Notes: generated by a model from the letters alone, not told the origin. Positions 54,227 to 64,000 are shown, counted from the stretch's first letter. The stretch: 64,000 bases of DNA from Neorhizobium galegae bv. officinalis (GCA_000985875.1 CCRI01000003.1:310001-374000), one strand, 5' to 3'. Made by a program: numbers and translations.

Positions 54227-55930
54227 ATGACCCTCAACGGATGGCTTCAGATCCTGCTTTATTGCGGGATCATCATCGCGCTCGTCAAACCGCTCGGCGG
54301 TTACATGACGCGTGTCTTTTCAGGCGAGCGCACTCTTCTGTCACCCGTCCTCGTTCCGATCGAACGGGGACTTTATGCCGTGGCCGGCACCAGCGAACGC
54401 GAAGACCAGCATTGGACCGCCTATGCCTTTTCGCTGCTGATGTTCAACCTCTTCGGTGTCCTCGTACTTTATGCGATGATGCGGCTGCAGGCCGGCCTGC
54501 CTTATAACCCGGCCGGCATGGCTGCGGTCGGCCCGGAGCTTTCCTTTAACACCGCCGTCAGTTTCGTCAGTAATACCAACTGGCAGAACTATGGCGGCGA
54601 AAGCACCATGTCGTATCTGACCCAGATGATGGGTCTCAACGTGCAGAACTTCGTATCTGCCGCGACCGGCATGGCGATCGCCGTCGGCCTGATCCGCGCC
54701 TTTTCGCGCGCCTCCGGCAAGGCGATCGGCAATTTCTGGGTCGATATGACCCGCGCCACGCTCTATATCCTGCTGCCGATCTGCATCGTGCTGACGCTGG
54801 TCTACGTCTATCTCGGCGTACCGCAGACGCTCGGGCCTTATGTCGAGGCGACGACGCTGGAAGGCGCCAAGCAGACCATCGCTCTCGGCCCGGTCGCCTC
54901 GCAGCTTGCCATCAAGATGCTCGGCACCAATGGCGGCGGTTTCTTCAACGCCAACTCGGCGCATCCGTTCGAGAACCCCGACAACATCTCCAACATGATC
55001 CAGATGCTGTCGATCTTCGCGATCGGCGCAGGCTTCACCAATGTCTTCGGCCGCATGGTCGGCAACCAGCGCCAGGGCTGGGCGATCCTCGCCTCGATGG
55101 GCATCCTGTTCATCGTCGGCGTCGGCATCACCTACTGGGCGGAAGCGTCCGGCAATCCTCTCATGCACCAACTCGGTCTTGCCGGCGGCAACATGGAAGG
55201 CAAGGAAGTCCGCTTCGGCGTCGCCATGTCCTCGCTGTTTGCGGTCATCACCACGGCGGCCTCCTGCGGCGCGGTCAATGCCATGCACGGTTCGTTCACC
55301 GCGCTCGGCGGCCTGATCCCGCTCATCAACATGCAGCTCGGCGAAGTCATCGTCGGCGGCGTCGGTGCGGGTTTCTACGGCATCATCCTCTTCATCATCG
55401 TCGCAGTCTTCGTGGCAGGCCTCATGGTCGGTCGTACGCCGGAATATCTCGGTAAGAAGATCGAGGCGAAGGAGATGAAGATGGCCGTGCTCGCCATCCT
55501 CTGCCTGCCGCTCGCCATGCTCGTCTTCACCGCGATCGCCACGGTCCTGCCGTCCGCCGTCGCCTCGATCGGCACGGCCGGCCCGCACGGGTTCTCCGAA
55601 ATCCTCTACGCCTATACGTCGGCTGCGGCCAACAACGGCTCGGCTTTCGGCGGACTGACGGGCAACACGCCCTGGTACAACGTGACGCTCGGCATCGGCA
55701 TGCTGATGGGCCGCTTCCTGGTCATCATCCCCGCGCTTGCGATTGCAGGTTCGCTGGTCGCCAAGAAGACGGTTCCGGCCTCGGCAGGTACCTTCCCGAC
55801 CGATGGCCCGCTCTTCGTCGGCCTGCTGGTCGGCACGATCCTGATCGTCGGCGGCCTCACCTTCATGCCCGCTCTGGCGCTCGGCCCGGTCGTCGAACAC
55901 CTGGTCATGATCGCCGGCCAGACCTTCTGA
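54227..55930 (+). CDS. kdpA: K+-transporting ATPase, K+-binding subunit KdpA
   Basis: This is the potassium-channel-like subunit of 567 residues, ten or so membrane helices. Selectivity-filter segments are visible: [40 protein letters not shown] and [19 protein letters not shown], with a fourth at [17 protein letters not shown]. Length and order match KdpA. The gene is part of the kdpFABC operon, which supplies K+ at low external concentration. Confidence 0.97.
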   Translation: MTLNGWLQILLYCGIIIALVKPLGGYMTRVFSGERTLLSPVLVPIERGLYAVAGTSEREDQHWTAYAFSLLMFNLFGVLVLYAMMRLQAGLPYNPAGMAAVGPELSFNTAVSFVSNTNWQNYGGESTMSYLTQMMGLNVQNFVSAATGMAIAVGLIRAFSRASGKAIGNFWVDMTRATLYILLPICIVLTLVYVYLGVPQTLGPYVEATTLEGAKQTIALGPVASQLAIKMLGTNGGGFFNANSAHPFENPDNISNMIQMLSIFAIGAGFTNVFGRMVGNQRQGWAILASMGILFIVGVGITYWAEASGNPLMHQLGLAGGNMEGKEVRFGVAMSSLFAVITTAASCGAVNAMHGSFTALGGLIPLINMQLGEVIVGGVGAGFYGIILFIIVAVFVAGLMVGRTPEYLGKKIEAKEMKMAVLAILCLPLAMLVFTAIATVLPSAVASIGTAGPHGFSEILYAYTSAAANNGSAFGGLTGNTPWYNVTLGIGMLMGRFLVIIPALAIAGSLVAKKTVPASAGTFPTDGPLFVGLLVGTILIVGGLTFMPALALGPVVEHLVMIAGQTF

Positions 55931-55950
55931 GGTCCTGAGGGAGCAGTGCC

Positions 55951-56103
55951 ATGAGCATCCGCAAAGCCCTCCGCAGACAGTCCACCCTTGCCTCGCAAAA
56001 GCGAGGCAAGGGTGAGCAGAGCCCCTACGGATCCTATGCAATTTTTATCATGACGGCGGTCATTCTTGCCGTTGTCCTCGTGATCGAAGTCTTGCGCGGC
56101 TGA
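55951..56103 (+). CDS. Small membrane protein between kdpA and kdpB
   Basis: This is a 50-residue ORF (start [20 protein letters not shown]) with a strongly basic N-terminus and a C-terminal membrane helix ([20 protein letters not shown]). GAGGGAG lies 6 nt upstream. It is unusual in that a perfect 14-bp hairpin is embedded in its codons 12-21. It occupies the only sizeable gap in the kdpABC block, so it may be a rhizobial accessory subunit or simply the result of insertion of a palindromic element. Confidence 0.5.
   Translation: MSIRKALRRQSTLASQKRGKGEQSPYGSYAIFIMTAVILAVVLVIEVLRG
55983..56014. repeat. Perfect 14-bp hairpin between kdpA and kdpB
   Basis: CACCCTTGCCTCGC and its exact complement GCGAGGCAAGGGTG flank an AAAA loop. 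No U-run follows, so it is unlikely to be a terminator. It could control relative kdpA and kdpB mRNA levels, or be a mobile palindromic element inside the small ORF 55951-56103. Confidence 0.7.
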
Positions 56104-56159
56104 TCGACCCTTCGTCGCCTCGTTTGACAAGGCAACTCATTTCAAAGCTGGAGTCTCTT

Positions 56160-58247
56160 ATGAGCCAGGCAAAATCCGCGAGTATCATGGATACTCGCAT
56201 CCTCATTCCGGCCGTGGGCGATGCTTTCAAGAAGCTCAACCCGCGGACCCTTGCCCGGAACCCGGTCATGTTCGTCGTGGCCACGGTCTCGGTCCTGACG
56301 ACGGTCCTCTTCCTCCGCGACCTCGCGGCCGGCAACGGCAATCTCGGCTTCTCCTTCCAGATCAACCTCTGGCTCTGGTTCACCGTGCTGTTCGCCAACT
56401 TCGCCGAAGCGGTCGCTGAAGGCCGCGGCAAGGCGCAGGCGGATTCGCTGCGCAAGGCCCGCACCGAAACCCAGGCCAAGCTTCTGTCGGGCAGCGACCG
56501 CACCCAGTACAAGATGGTCGCCGGCACCAGCCTCAAGGTCGGCGACGTCGTGCTCGTCGAACCCGGCGACATCATTCCCTCCGATGGTGAAGTCATCGAG
56601 GGTGTCGCCTCGGTCAACGAAGCCGCGATCACGGGCGAATCCGCCCCGGTCATCCGCGAATCCGGCGGCGACCGTTCGGCGGTCACGGGCGGCACCCAGG
56701 TGCTCTCCGACTGGATCCGAGTCCGCATCACGGCTGCAGCCGGCTCGACCTTCCTCGACCGGATGATCTCGCTCGTCGAAGGCGCCGAGCGCCAGAAGAC
56801 GCCGAACGAGATCGCGCTCAACATCCTGCTTGCCGGCATGACACTGATCTTCGTACTCGCCACCGCAACGATCCCGAGCTTTGCGATCTATGCCGGCGGC
56901 TCGATCCCGATCATCATCCTCGTCGCGCTGTTCGTGACGCTGATCCCGACCACGATCGGCGCACTGCTCTCGGCGATCGGTATCGCCGGCATGGACCGTC
57001 TCGTCCGCTTCAACGTGCTCGCCATGTCCGGCCGTGCGGTGGAGGCCGCCGGCGACGTCGATACGCTGCTCCTCGACAAGACCGGCACGATCACCCTCGG
57101 CAACCGTCAGGCTACCTCGTTCCGCCCGGTTCGCGGCGTCTCCGAACAGGATCTCGCCGATGCGGCCCAGCTCGCCTCGCTTGCCGACGAAACGCCGGAA
57201 GGCCGTTCCATCGTCGTGCTCGCCAAGGAGAAATACGCGATCCGCGGCCGCGACATGGCAAGCCTCAAGGCGACCTTCGTCCCCTTCACAGCCCAGACCC
57301 GCATGAGCGGCGTCGATCTTGAAGGCTCGCAGATCCGCAAGGGTGCTGTCGATGCAGTGCTCGCCTATGTCGGCTCGGGCACCATGCCGGTCTCCGGCAA
57401 TGCGGCAATCGCCGCCAGCCCGCAATCCGATATCGTACGCGAGCTGCAGGCAATCGCCGACGAAATCGCCAAGGCCGGCGGCACGCCGCTCGCCGTTGCC
57501 CGTGATGGCAAGCTGCTCGGCGTCGTTCAGTTGAAGGACATCGTAAAGGGCGGTATCCGCGAGCGCTTTGCGGAACTGCGCCGCATGGGCATCCGCACCG
57601 TGATGATCACCGGCGACAACCCGATGACCGCGGCCGCAATCGCCGCCGAAGCAGGGGTCGACGACTTCCTCGCCCAGGCGACGCCTGAGAACAAGCTGAC
57701 GCTGATCCGCGAGGAACAGGCCAAGGGCAAGCTCGTCGCCATGTGCGGCGACGGCACCAACGACGCCCCGGCGCTTGCCCAGGCGGATGTCGGCGTCGCC
57801 ATGAATACCGGCACGGTCGCTGCCCGCGAAGCCGGCAACATGGTCGATCTCGACAGCGATCCGACCAAGCTCATCGAGATCGTCGAGATCGGCAAGCAGC
57901 TCCTCATGACCCGTGGTGCGCTGACCACCTTCTCGATCGCCAACGACATCGCCAAGTATTTTGCCATCATCCCGGCGATGTTCCTGACCTTTTACCCACA
58001 GCTCGGCGTGCTCAACATCATGGGTCTCGCCACGCCGCAAAGCGCCATCCTGTCGGCGATCATCTTCAACGCACTGATCATCATCGCGTTGATCCCGCTG
58101 TCGCTGAAGGGCGTCAAATACCGTGCCATCGGCGCCGGCGCGCTGCTTTCCCGCAATCTGCTCGTCTACGGTCTCGGCGGCATCCTCGTTCCCTTCATCG
58201 GCATCAAGGCGATCGACATGATCATCACCGCGATCGGTCTCGCTTAA
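56160..58247 (+). CDS. kdpB: K+-transporting ATPase, ATPase subunit KdpB
   Basis: This is the P-type ATPase subunit of 695 residues. The phosphorylated Asp306 is in [20 protein letters not shown] is the actuator loop, and [18 protein letters not shown] the hinge motif. The ATG at 56160 is used with GGAG upstream; an in-frame codon at 56124 is less likely. It couples ATP hydrolysis to K+ movement through KdpA. Confidence 0.97.
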   Translation: MSQAKSASIMDTRILIPAVGDAFKKLNPRTLARNPVMFVVATVSVLTTVLFLRDLAAGNGNLGFSFQINLWLWFTVLFANFAEAVAEGRGKAQADSLRKARTETQAKLLSGSDRTQYKMVAGTSLKVGDVVLVEPGDIIPSDGEVIEGVASVNEAAITGESAPVIRESGGDRSAVTGGTQVLSDWIRVRITAAAGSTFLDRMISLVEGAERQKTPNEIALNILLAGMTLIFVLATATIPSFAIYAGGSIPIIILVALFVTLIPTTIGALLSAIGIAGMDRLVRFNVLAMSGRAVEAAGDVDTLLLDKTGTITLGNRQATSFRPVRGVSEQDLADAAQLASLADETPEGRSIVVLAKEKYAIRGRDMASLKATFVPFTAQTRMSGVDLEGSQIRKGAVDAVLAYVGSGTMPVSGNAAIAASPQSDIVRELQAIADEIAKAGGTPLAVARDGKLLGVVQLKDIVKGGIRERFAELRRMGIRTVMITGDNPMTAAAIAAEAGVDDFLAQATPENKLTLIREEQAKGKLVAMCGDGTNDAPALAQADVGVAMNTGTVAAREAGNMVDLDSDPTKLIEIVEIGKQLLMTRGALTTFSIANDIAKYFAIIPAMFLTFYPQLGVLNIMGLATPQSAILSAIIFNALIIIALIPLSLKGVKYRAIGAGALLSRNLLVYGLGGILVPFIGIKAIDMIITAIGLA

Positions 58248-58314
58248 ATTTCACGCGTTTTCTTCACGCGAACCGGCATCCACTTCGCTTGAAACGCTTT
58301 TCGGAGAAATGACA

Positions 58315-58884
58315 ATGTTCAAGCAACTTCGTCCCGCGATCGTCATGATCGTCGCCACCACGGCCATTACCGGCCTCATCTACCCCTTCGCCATGACGGG
58401 CATTGCGCAAGCGATATTCCCCACCCAGGCGAACGGCAGCCTGATCGAGAAGGACGGAACCGTTGTCGGCTCGACCCTGATCGGCCAGGCATTCACCGGC
58501 GACCAGTATTTCCACGGCCGTCCGTCGGCCGCCGGCGACGGCTACAACGCCGCCTCGTCTTCCGGCTCCAACCTCGGCCCCACCAGCGCCAAGCTGATCG
58601 ACCGCGTGAAGACGGACTATGAGGCCGCCAAGGCGACAAACCCCAACGCCGAGGTGCCGATCGACCTCGTCACCGCATCCGGCAGCGGCCTCGACCCGCA
58701 TGTTTCGCCGGAAGCCGCGCTCTTCCAGGTGCCGCGCGTCGCCAAGGCTCGGCAAATGGATGAGGCCGCGGTCCGCGCTCTCGTCGAGGCCCATGTCGAA
58801 GGCCCGGAACTCGGTTTCCTCGGCGAACCTGTGGTCAATGTGCTGGCGTTGAATATGGCGCTTGATGCTCCTATGACTCGGTAA
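58315..58884 (+). CDS. kdpC: K+-transporting ATPase, KdpC subunit
   Basis: This is the accessory subunit of 189 residues, one N-terminal membrane helix ([20 protein letters not shown]), then a periplasmic domain with [20 protein letters not shown] and [23 protein letters not shown] 58315 has GGAG at 9 nt; ATG 58309 is also in frame but too close. A hairpin separates kdpC and kdpD. Confidence 0.95.
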   Translation: MFKQLRPAIVMIVATTAITGLIYPFAMTGIAQAIFPTQANGSLIEKDGTVVGSTLIGQAFTGDQYFHGRPSAAGDGYNAASSSGSNLGPTSAKLIDRVKTDYEAAKATNPNAEVPIDLVTASGSGLDPHVSPEAALFQVPRVAKARQMDEAAVRALVEAHVEGPELGFLGEPVVNVLALNMALDAPMTR

Positions 58885-58913
58885 TGCATGGCAGGGCGCG
58901 CATTCCAATCCCC

Positions 58914-58946
58914 CCCTCATCCCTGTGACAACCACAGGAATGAGGG
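58914..58946. repeat. Hairpin between kdpC and kdpD
   Basis: CCCTCAT and ATGAGGG, then CCTGTG and CACAGG, pair with one internal mismatch around a 5-nt loop. No U-run follows. It could reduce transcription or mRNA stability across the kdpC-kdpD junction so that less sensor than pump is made. Confidence 0.5.
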
Positions 58947-58997
58947 TTGAGAGGCGTGGGCGGCTCTTCATCACAGGCATTAGAAAGACCAAACCGC

Positions 58998-61703
58998 ATG
59001 CCCGACGACAGTCGCGAGAGTGAAAACAGGCCTTCGCCGGATGCACTTCTGGAGCATGCGGAGCGTGAGGCGCGCGGGCGGCTGAAGATTTTCCTGGGCG
59101 CGGCCCCCGGTGTCGGCAAGACCTACGAGATGCTGATGTCCGGCCGCGCCCGCAAGGCCGACGGGCTCGACGTGGTGATCGGCGTCGTCGAGACCCATGG
59201 CCGCAAGGAGACGGAGGTGCTGGTCGAAGGTTTCGAAGTTGTGCCGCGCAGGGCGATCGATTATCGCGGCCAGCTACTGGATGAAATGGACCTCGACGCC
59301 ATTCTCGCGCGCCGTCCGGCCCTGGTCCTGGTCGACGAACTGGCTCATACCAACGCCGCCGGCAGCCGCCATCCGAAGCGTTATATGGATGTGCAGGAAA
59401 TCCTCAGCCAAGGTATCGACGTCTATTCGACGCTCAACATCCAGCATGTCGAGAGCCTGAACGACGTGGTGGCACAGATCACCCGCGTCCGGGTGCGTGA
59501 GACGGTGCCGGACAGCATCATCGACCGGGCCGACGACGTCGAGATCATCGACATCACCCCCGACGATCTCATCAAGCGGCTGAACGACGGCAAGGTCTAT
59601 GTGCCGCAGACGGCGCGGCGGGCTATCGAGAATTACTTTTCCCCCGGCAATCTGACGGCACTGCGTGAACTGGCGCTTCGCCGCACCGCCCAGCGGGTTG
59701 ACGAGCAGCTTTTGAACCATATGCAGGCGCACGCCATTTCCGGCCCCTGGGCGGCCGGCGACCGGGTGCTGGTCTGCCTCGACCACGGCAGGAACGGCGC
59801 GAGCCTGGTGCGGTACGCGCGCCGCCAGGCCGATCGCCTGCGAGCGCCATGGGCGGCGCTGCATCTCGAAACGCCGCAATCGGTCAATCTGCCCGAACAG
59901 GACAAGGACCGGCTGGCGGCCAACATGCGGCTGGCCGAACAGCTCGGCGCCGAGACCGTGACGCTGCCGGCTTTGCAGCCGTCACGCGAGATCATCGCTT
60001 ATGCTAACGCCAACAACTTCACCCATATCGTCGTCGGACGCCCGGCCAGACCGCGCTGGCGGCAGATCTTGCAGGGGTCGGTCACCTATGACCTGATCCG
60101 TTACGCGGGCGATATCAGCGTCCATGTCATCTCCGGCGACTCCAAGGAGGGCGAACCGAAACGCGGCCTGAAGGCGGCGCAGCTGCCCAAGACCTTCCGC
60201 TTCAAGCCCTACGTCAAAAGTACGATCTTCGTGGCGCTCGCGATCATCGCCGGTGCTGCGCTCGACCAGACGCTCGACGTCCGCAACCTTGCCCTCGTTT
60301 TCCTGATGGCGGTGCTGGCGGCAGCGGTGCGCGGCGGGCTGGGGCCGGGCCTGTTCGCCTCCGTGGCTGGCGCGCTCTCCTTCAATTTCTTTTTTCTCGA
60401 GCCGCGCTACACGTTTACGGTCCGGGATCCGGAAAGCCTGGTGGCGCTTTTCTTTTATCTGGGCGTGGCGGTCGTCGCTTCCAACCTCACGGCGGCCGTC
60501 CAGCGCCAGGCCGCTGCCGCACGTCGGAGAGCCCGCACCACCGAAGACCTTTACCTCTTCTCGAAAAAACTCGCCGGCACCGGCACGCTGGACGACGTCC
60601 TCTGGGCGACCGCCTTCCAGATCGCCTCGATGCTGAAGGTCCGGGTCGTCATTCTGCTGCCGGAAAACGGTTCCATCGCCGTCAAGGCCGGTTATCCGCC
60701 CGACGATACGCTGGTGGATGCCGATATCGCCGCCGCCAAATGGGCCTGGGAGCACAATCGCCCGGCCGGCCGCGCCGCCGATACGCTGCCGGGCGCCAAA
60801 CGCCTCTACCTGCCGATGCGCACCGGCCGCGAGGCGGTCGGCGTCATCGGCCTCGACAACGACAAGCAGGGACCGTTGCTGACACCCGAACAGCAGCGGC
60901 TTTTCGATGCGCTGGCCGATCAGGCGGCGCTGGCGATCGAGCGCATCCAGCTCGTATCGGATGTCGACAAGGCCAAGCTTGCCGCCGAGACCGACCGCCT
61001 GCGCACCGCGCTGCTGACCTCGATCTCGCATGACCTGAAGACGCCGCTCGCGGCGATCATGGGGTCGGCCGGCACGCTCAAGGATTTCGGCGCTGATATC
61101 CCGGAAGAAGCGCGTGCCGAACTGCTGACCAGCGTCGTCGACGAGTCGGAGCGGCTGAACCGCTTCATTTCCAACCTGCTCGACATGACCCGTATCGGCT
61201 CCGGCGCCATGGAGCCGAACTACGCCTTCCATTTCGCCGGCGATATCGTCGGCACGGCCTTGAGCCGGGCGGCGAAGATCGCCTCCGGGCACAAGCTTCG
61301 CGTCAACATTCCGGCGGACATGCCGATGCTCAAGGTTGATCCGGTCCTGTTCGAGCAGGTCCTGTTCAACCTCATTGACAATGCCGCCAAATATGCGCCC
61401 GAAGAGACGGTGATCGACATTCGCGGCTGGCAGGATGGCGATTCAATTCTTATCTCGGTCATGGATGAAGGACCGGGCATCCCGCGCGACGATCTGGAGC
61501 GCATCTTCGACAGTTTCTACCGCGTTCGGAAAGGTGACCATGTGCGGGCCGGCACCGGGCTTGGCCTTTCCATATGCCGCGGCTTCATCGAGGCCATGGG
61601 CGGCACGATCAGGGCTGCGAACCGCTCCGATCGTGCCGGTGCGATCTTTACGATCCGCATGCCGGTGCCGGCCGAAATGCCCATTCTGGGAGAGCAGGAA
61701 TGA
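58998..61703 (+). CDS. kdpD: Sensor histidine kinase KdpD
   Basis: This is the turgor/K+-responsive kinase of 901 residues. The N-terminal KdpD domain has Walker A GAAPGVGKTYEML and Walker B ALVLVDELAHTNAAGSRHPK; a Usp-like domain follows (about 250-370), then four membrane helices (about 405-500), a GAF domain and the kinase core with His678 in SISHDLKTPLAAIMGSAG, N-box LFNLIDNAAKYAPE and G-box GTGLGLSICRGF. The ATG at 58998 is used. It overlaps kdpE by 4 nt (ATGA). Confidence 0.97.
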   Translation: MPDDSRESENRPSPDALLEHAEREARGRLKIFLGAAPGVGKTYEMLMSGRARKADGLDVVIGVVETHGRKETEVLVEGFEVVPRRAIDYRGQLLDEMDLDAILARRPALVLVDELAHTNAAGSRHPKRYMDVQEILSQGIDVYSTLNIQHVESLNDVVAQITRVRVRETVPDSIIDRADDVEIIDITPDDLIKRLNDGKVYVPQTARRAIENYFSPGNLTALRELALRRTAQRVDEQLLNHMQAHAISGPWAAGDRVLVCLDHGRNGASLVRYARRQADRLRAPWAALHLETPQSVNLPEQDKDRLAANMRLAEQLGAETVTLPALQPSREIIAYANANNFTHIVVGRPARPRWRQILQGSVTYDLIRYAGDISVHVISGDSKEGEPKRGLKAAQLPKTFRFKPYVKSTIFVALAIIAGAALDQTLDVRNLALVFLMAVLAAAVRGGLGPGLFASVAGALSFNFFFLEPRYTFTVRDPESLVALFFYLGVAVVASNLTAAVQRQAAAARRRARTTEDLYLFSKKLAGTGTLDDVLWATAFQIASMLKVRVVILLPENGSIAVKAGYPPDDTLVDADIAAAKWAWEHNRPAGRAADTLPGAKRLYLPMRTGREAVGVIGLDNDKQGPLLTPEQQRLFDALADQAALAIERIQLVSDVDKAKLAAETDRLRTALLTSISHDLKTPLAAIMGSAGTLKDFGADIPEEARAELLTSVVDESERLNRFISNLLDMTRIGSGAMEPNYAFHFAGDIVGTALSRAAKIASGHKLRVNIPADMPMLKVDPVLFEQVLFNLIDNAAKYAPEETVIDIRGWQDGDSILISVMDEGPGIPRDDLERIFDSFYRVRKGDHVRAGTGLGLSICRGFIEAMGGTIRAANRSDRAGAIFTIRMPVPAEMPILGEQE

Positions 61704-62392
61704 CCAATACCGCCGTGCGCATCCTGATCGTCGATGACGAGCCGCCGATCCGCAAGCTCTTGCGCGTGGGCCTCTCCACCCAGGATTATGCCGTCAGCGA
61801 GGCTATGAACGCCAAGGTCGCGATCGATCTCGTCAAGACCGACAAGCCGGACCTGATCATTCTCGATCTCGGCCTGCCGGACATGGCCGGCCACGATCTG
61901 CTCGCCAGATGGCGAGGCGAGGGGCTGGATCTGCCGATCGTCATCCTCTCGAGCCGCACCGATGAGGCGGGCATCGTCAAGGCGCTCGAACTCGGTGCCG
62001 ACGACTATGTGACGAAACCCTTCGGCATGAACGAACTCGTCGCCCGCATCCGCGTGGCGCTTCGCCACCGGCTGCAGACCCAGGGCGAAAAGCCGATCTT
62101 CCAGACCGGCGAGCTTTCGGTCGACCTCGTCAAGCGCATCGTCAAGGTGGCGGACAAGGAGGTCAAGCTGTCGCCCAAGGAATACGATATCCTGCGTATC
62201 CTGGTGCAGCATGCGGGCAAGGTACTGACCCATCGCTTCCTTCTCGAACACGTCTGGGACGGTCTGACAGACGTGCAGTACTTGCGCGTCTATGTGCGCC
62301 AGCTTCGCCAGAAGATCGAAAAGGCGCCCGATCAGCCGCAATACATCCTGACCGAGACCGGCGTCGGTTATCGGCTGCAGGAAGGCCAATAG
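61700..62392 (+). CDS. kdpE: Response regulator KdpE
   Basis: This is an OmpR-family regulator of 230 residues. The receiver domain has the phosphorylated Asp56 in LIILDLGLPDM and Lys in DDYVTKPF; the winged-helix domain includes ELSVDLVKRIVKVADKEVKL and the GVGYRLQEG end. It activates kdpFABC at low K+. Its ATG overlaps the kdpD stop. Confidence 0.96.
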   Translation: MTNTAVRILIVDDEPPIRKLLRVGLSTQDYAVSEAMNAKVAIDLVKTDKPDLIILDLGLPDMAGHDLLARWRGEGLDLPIVILSSRTDEAGIVKALELGADDYVTKPFGMNELVARIRVALRHRLQTQGEKPIFQTGELSVDLVKRIVKVADKEVKLSPKEYDILRILVQHAGKVLTHRFLLEHVWDGLTDVQYLRVYVRQLRQKIEKAPDQPQYILTETGVGYRLQEGQ

Positions 62393-62423
62393 GCGCTGCG
62401 ATCCCAATCCATGGACATGACAT

Positions 62424-62873
62424 ATGAAACTCGGTGATTACCTCCCGCCGGAGAATATCGTGCTCGATCTCGCGCCGCCGTCGAAGGCGATCCTGATCAA
62501 GCAGCTTTCCATTCTCGCCGCCGAAAGACTGGCGCTGGATGCGGGCGAAATCGTCCGGGTGCTGACCAACCGCGAAACCCTGGGTTCGACGGGGATCGGC
62601 GCCGGCATCGCCATTCCGCATGCGAATGTGAAGGGCCTCGATCGGCATTTCTGTCTTTTCGCGCGACTGGCGAAGCCGGTCGATTTCGAGGCGGTGGACG
62701 ACGAGCCGGTCGATCTCGTATTCCTGCTCCTCAATCCGGAAAACCGCCCCGACCACCTGAACATCCTGTCCTGCATCGCGCGGCGCGTGCGCGAGGAGGA
62801 AACCGCTGCAGCCATACGTCGTGTGCCGACACCGCAGGATGTCTATTCGAGGCTCTGCCCCTTAAATGCATGA
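62424..62873 (+). CDS. ptsN: PTS-Ntr EIIA protein, PtsN-like
   Basis: This is a 149-residue EIIA(Ntr) protein with the phosphorylation site His66 in GIGAGIAIPHANVKG. It accepts phosphate from NPr. In E. coli unphosphorylated PtsN binds KdpD and stimulates kdp expression, and in Rhizobium leguminosarum a second PtsN has been linked to K+ control. Its place 31 nt after kdpE makes it the likely kdp-dedicated copy. The usual ptsN next to rpoN is not in the window. Confidence 0.9.
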   Translation: MKLGDYLPPENIVLDLAPPSKAILIKQLSILAAERLALDAGEIVRVLTNRETLGSTGIGAGIAIPHANVKGLDRHFCLFARLAKPVDFEAVDDEPVDLVFLLLNPENRPDHLNILSCIARRVREEETAAAIRRVPTPQDVYSRLCPLNA

Positions 62874-62985
62874 TTAAAATACGGGTATGTTGGTTTAGGC
62901 GAACGTAAACAACTTTTCCCTAACGTCCCTCACTGGCGGATCGCGACTCCTGAGCCGCCCTGTTGTGTCGGTTTGGGAGAGAGAG

Positions 62986-64000
62986 ATGACTGGTGCAATC
63001 AAATACCTGCCGGCGAGGACGTTCGTTGCCGTCGTATTTGCCGTTTTCGGTTTCGTGGGACTGATCGTCTGGGGAGAATATTCCAGTTGGAGATCCCAGG
63101 TCGCCGGTATCGAGACGGGACTGGTCCAGACGGCCAAGGCGCTGGTGCAACATGCCGACGACACGGTCGATATGGCGAGGTTTCCGCTGGCGGCGCTGAT
63201 CACCCGAATCGAGCAGGAACGCGACGTGGCGGACATGCCGGCAAAGATCACCCAGGTGATGAAACGCCAGGTCGATACCACCCCCTGGCTCGACGCCCTC
63301 GCGGTCTTGGATGCCGATGGCAGGATGGTCGCGACATCGTCTTCGATCGACGCCAGTGGCGTGAATTTTTCGGACAGGGAATATTTTGTCTTCCACCAGT
63401 CCTCCGACATGCTGGAGCCCGTATTGGGCAGGCCGTTGAAGAACAAGTTGAACGGTCAGTGGATATTGCCGGTCACCCAGAGGATCAGCAATCCGGACGG
63501 AAGTTTCGGCGGCGTTGCGCTCGCGGCATTCATCCTCACCGAATTGACCAGTTTCTTCCAGGGCTTCAGCCTGGGCAGCGAGGGCTCGTTCCTGTTGGTT
63601 CGCCGCGACGGCGTCGTGCTGGCGCGTGCGCCATTCCTCCAGACACAGCTGGGATCGAGCATTTCTTCCTACGATCTGTTCACGGACCATCTCCGCCAAC
63701 GGCATTCCGGCTCCTATCACTACATCTCTCCGATTGATGGTCTGCAACGCATAGGCGGTTTTTATCAGAGCGAGCGCAGCGGTCTGGTCGGGCTTGCCGC
63801 CGTATCCCAGTCCGAAGCGCTGGCGACGTGGATGAGGGGCGCGCGGATACGATGGATCGCCTGCCTTGTCCTGGTGGTGATCACCGGCTTCCTGGTTTGG
63901 CGTTGGCGGCGGCAGGTGATGTTGCGGCGGGCGAGCGAAGCGCTGCTGGTGGCGCGCGAAGCGGAATTCCGCCTGCTTGCGGAAGGTTCGGCCGACCTGA
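62986..64000 (+). CDS. Cache/PAS sensor protein, 3'-truncated by the window
   Basis: This is an open frame from ATG 62986 (GGGAGAGAG upstream) that runs off the window after 338 codons. An N-terminal membrane helix (FVAVVFAVFGFVGLIVWGEY) is followed by a periplasmic double-Cache/PDC domain (about 35-285), with the typical SGVNFSDREYFVFHQSS, and a second membrane helix (IRWIACLVLVVITGFLVWRW). A PAS domain begins at AEFRLLAEGSADL. Such architecture usually leads to GGDEF (diguanylate cyclase), with or without EAL, or to a histidine kinase; the output domain is not visible here. Confidence 0.8.
   Translation, partial: MTGAIKYLPARTFVAVVFAVFGFVGLIVWGEYSSWRSQVAGIETGLVQTAKALVQHADDTVDMARFPLAALITRIEQERDVADMPAKITQVMKRQVDTTPWLDALAVLDADGRMVATSSSIDASGVNFSDREYFVFHQSSDMLEPVLGRPLKNKLNGQWILPVTQRISNPDGSFGGVALAAFILTELTSFFQGFSLGSEGSFLLVRRDGVVLARAPFLQTQLGSSISSYDLFTDHLRQRHSGSYHYISPIDGLQRIGGFYQSERSGLVGLAAVSQSEALATWMRGARIRWIACLVLVVITGFLVWRWRRQVMLRRASEALLVAREAEFRLLAEGSADL

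Noticed and set aside
56142-58040. 632-codon minus-strand open frame
   Set aside because: Antisense to kdpB.

Overview
The window is a stretch of high-GC chromosome from an alphaproteobacterium of the order Rhizobiales, most likely family Rhizobiaceae (Rhizobium, Agrobacterium, Sinorhizobium or Neorhizobium type). Indicators are a RirA iron regulator with Cys91/99/105, a CbrA-like cell-cycle kinase beside a phasin and an acetoacetyl-CoA synthetase gene (an order I know from Sinorhizobium meliloti), a zwf-pgl-edd operon, an ScfR-type glyoxylate regulator divergent from aceA, and a tRNA-His without the usual extra 5' G. The genus cannot be fixed from what I see. I found no insertion sequence, prophage, CRISPR array or rRNA; the region reads as ordinary chromosomal backbone.

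Layout. 1-4.2 kb: Entner-Doudoroff/pentose-phosphate operon zwf-pgl-edd (reverse strand). 4.3-7.0 kb: gamma-glutamyl-polyamine genes (puuA-like and puuB-like). 7.2-11 kb: HI0933-type flavoprotein, a small membrane protein, a chemoreceptor. 11-15.2 kb: LysR regulator, isocitrate lyase and its divergent regulator. 15.3-19.4 kb: potFGHI polyamine ABC transporter. 19.4-23.7 kb: DUF6460 membrane protein, AsmA-family protein, acetoacetyl-CoA synthetase. 24-28.8 kb: CbrA-like kinase, phasin, tRNA-His. 28.9-32.3 kb: ECF sigma factor SigF, anti-sigma NrsF, a periplasmic methionine-rich peptide, a cytochrome b and a molybdopterin oxidoreductase. 32.3-36.5 kb: receiver/degenerate-GGDEF/EAL protein with a histidine kinase. 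36.9-39.7 kb: TRAP transporter. 40-42.9 kb: mini-XRE protein, LysR, mmsA. 43-45.4 kb: DUF898 protein, M48 peptidase, small membrane protein. 45.7-50.2 kb: rirA, AbrB-family protein, TadG-like protein, gluconokinase, TetR. 50.2-52.9 kb: two FAD amine/amino-acid oxidoreductases. 53.1-62.9 kb: three small unknown ORFs, then kdpFABC-kdpDE with ptsN. 63-64 kb: the start of a Cache/PAS sensor that runs off the window.

How the genes work together. Sugar acid flux (gntK, zwf, pgl, edd), C2/C4 metabolism (aceA with ScfR, acetoacetyl-CoA synthetase, phasin) and polyamine use (potFGHI, puuA, puuB, dadA) are the main metabolic themes. The most distinctive module is the SigF/NrsF-MrpX-YedZ/YedY set, which resembles the reactive-chlorine defence described in Azospira: a Met-rich periplasmic peptide is oxidised sacrificially and reduced again by a molybdenum methionine sulfoxide reductase fed by a membrane cytochrome. 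Two face-to-face ECF promoters with identical 15-bp spacing sit between sigF and the peptide gene. Several short genes and regulatory palindromes that automated calling could miss are listed, including a perfect 14-bp hairpin inside a small ORF between kdpA and kdpB.
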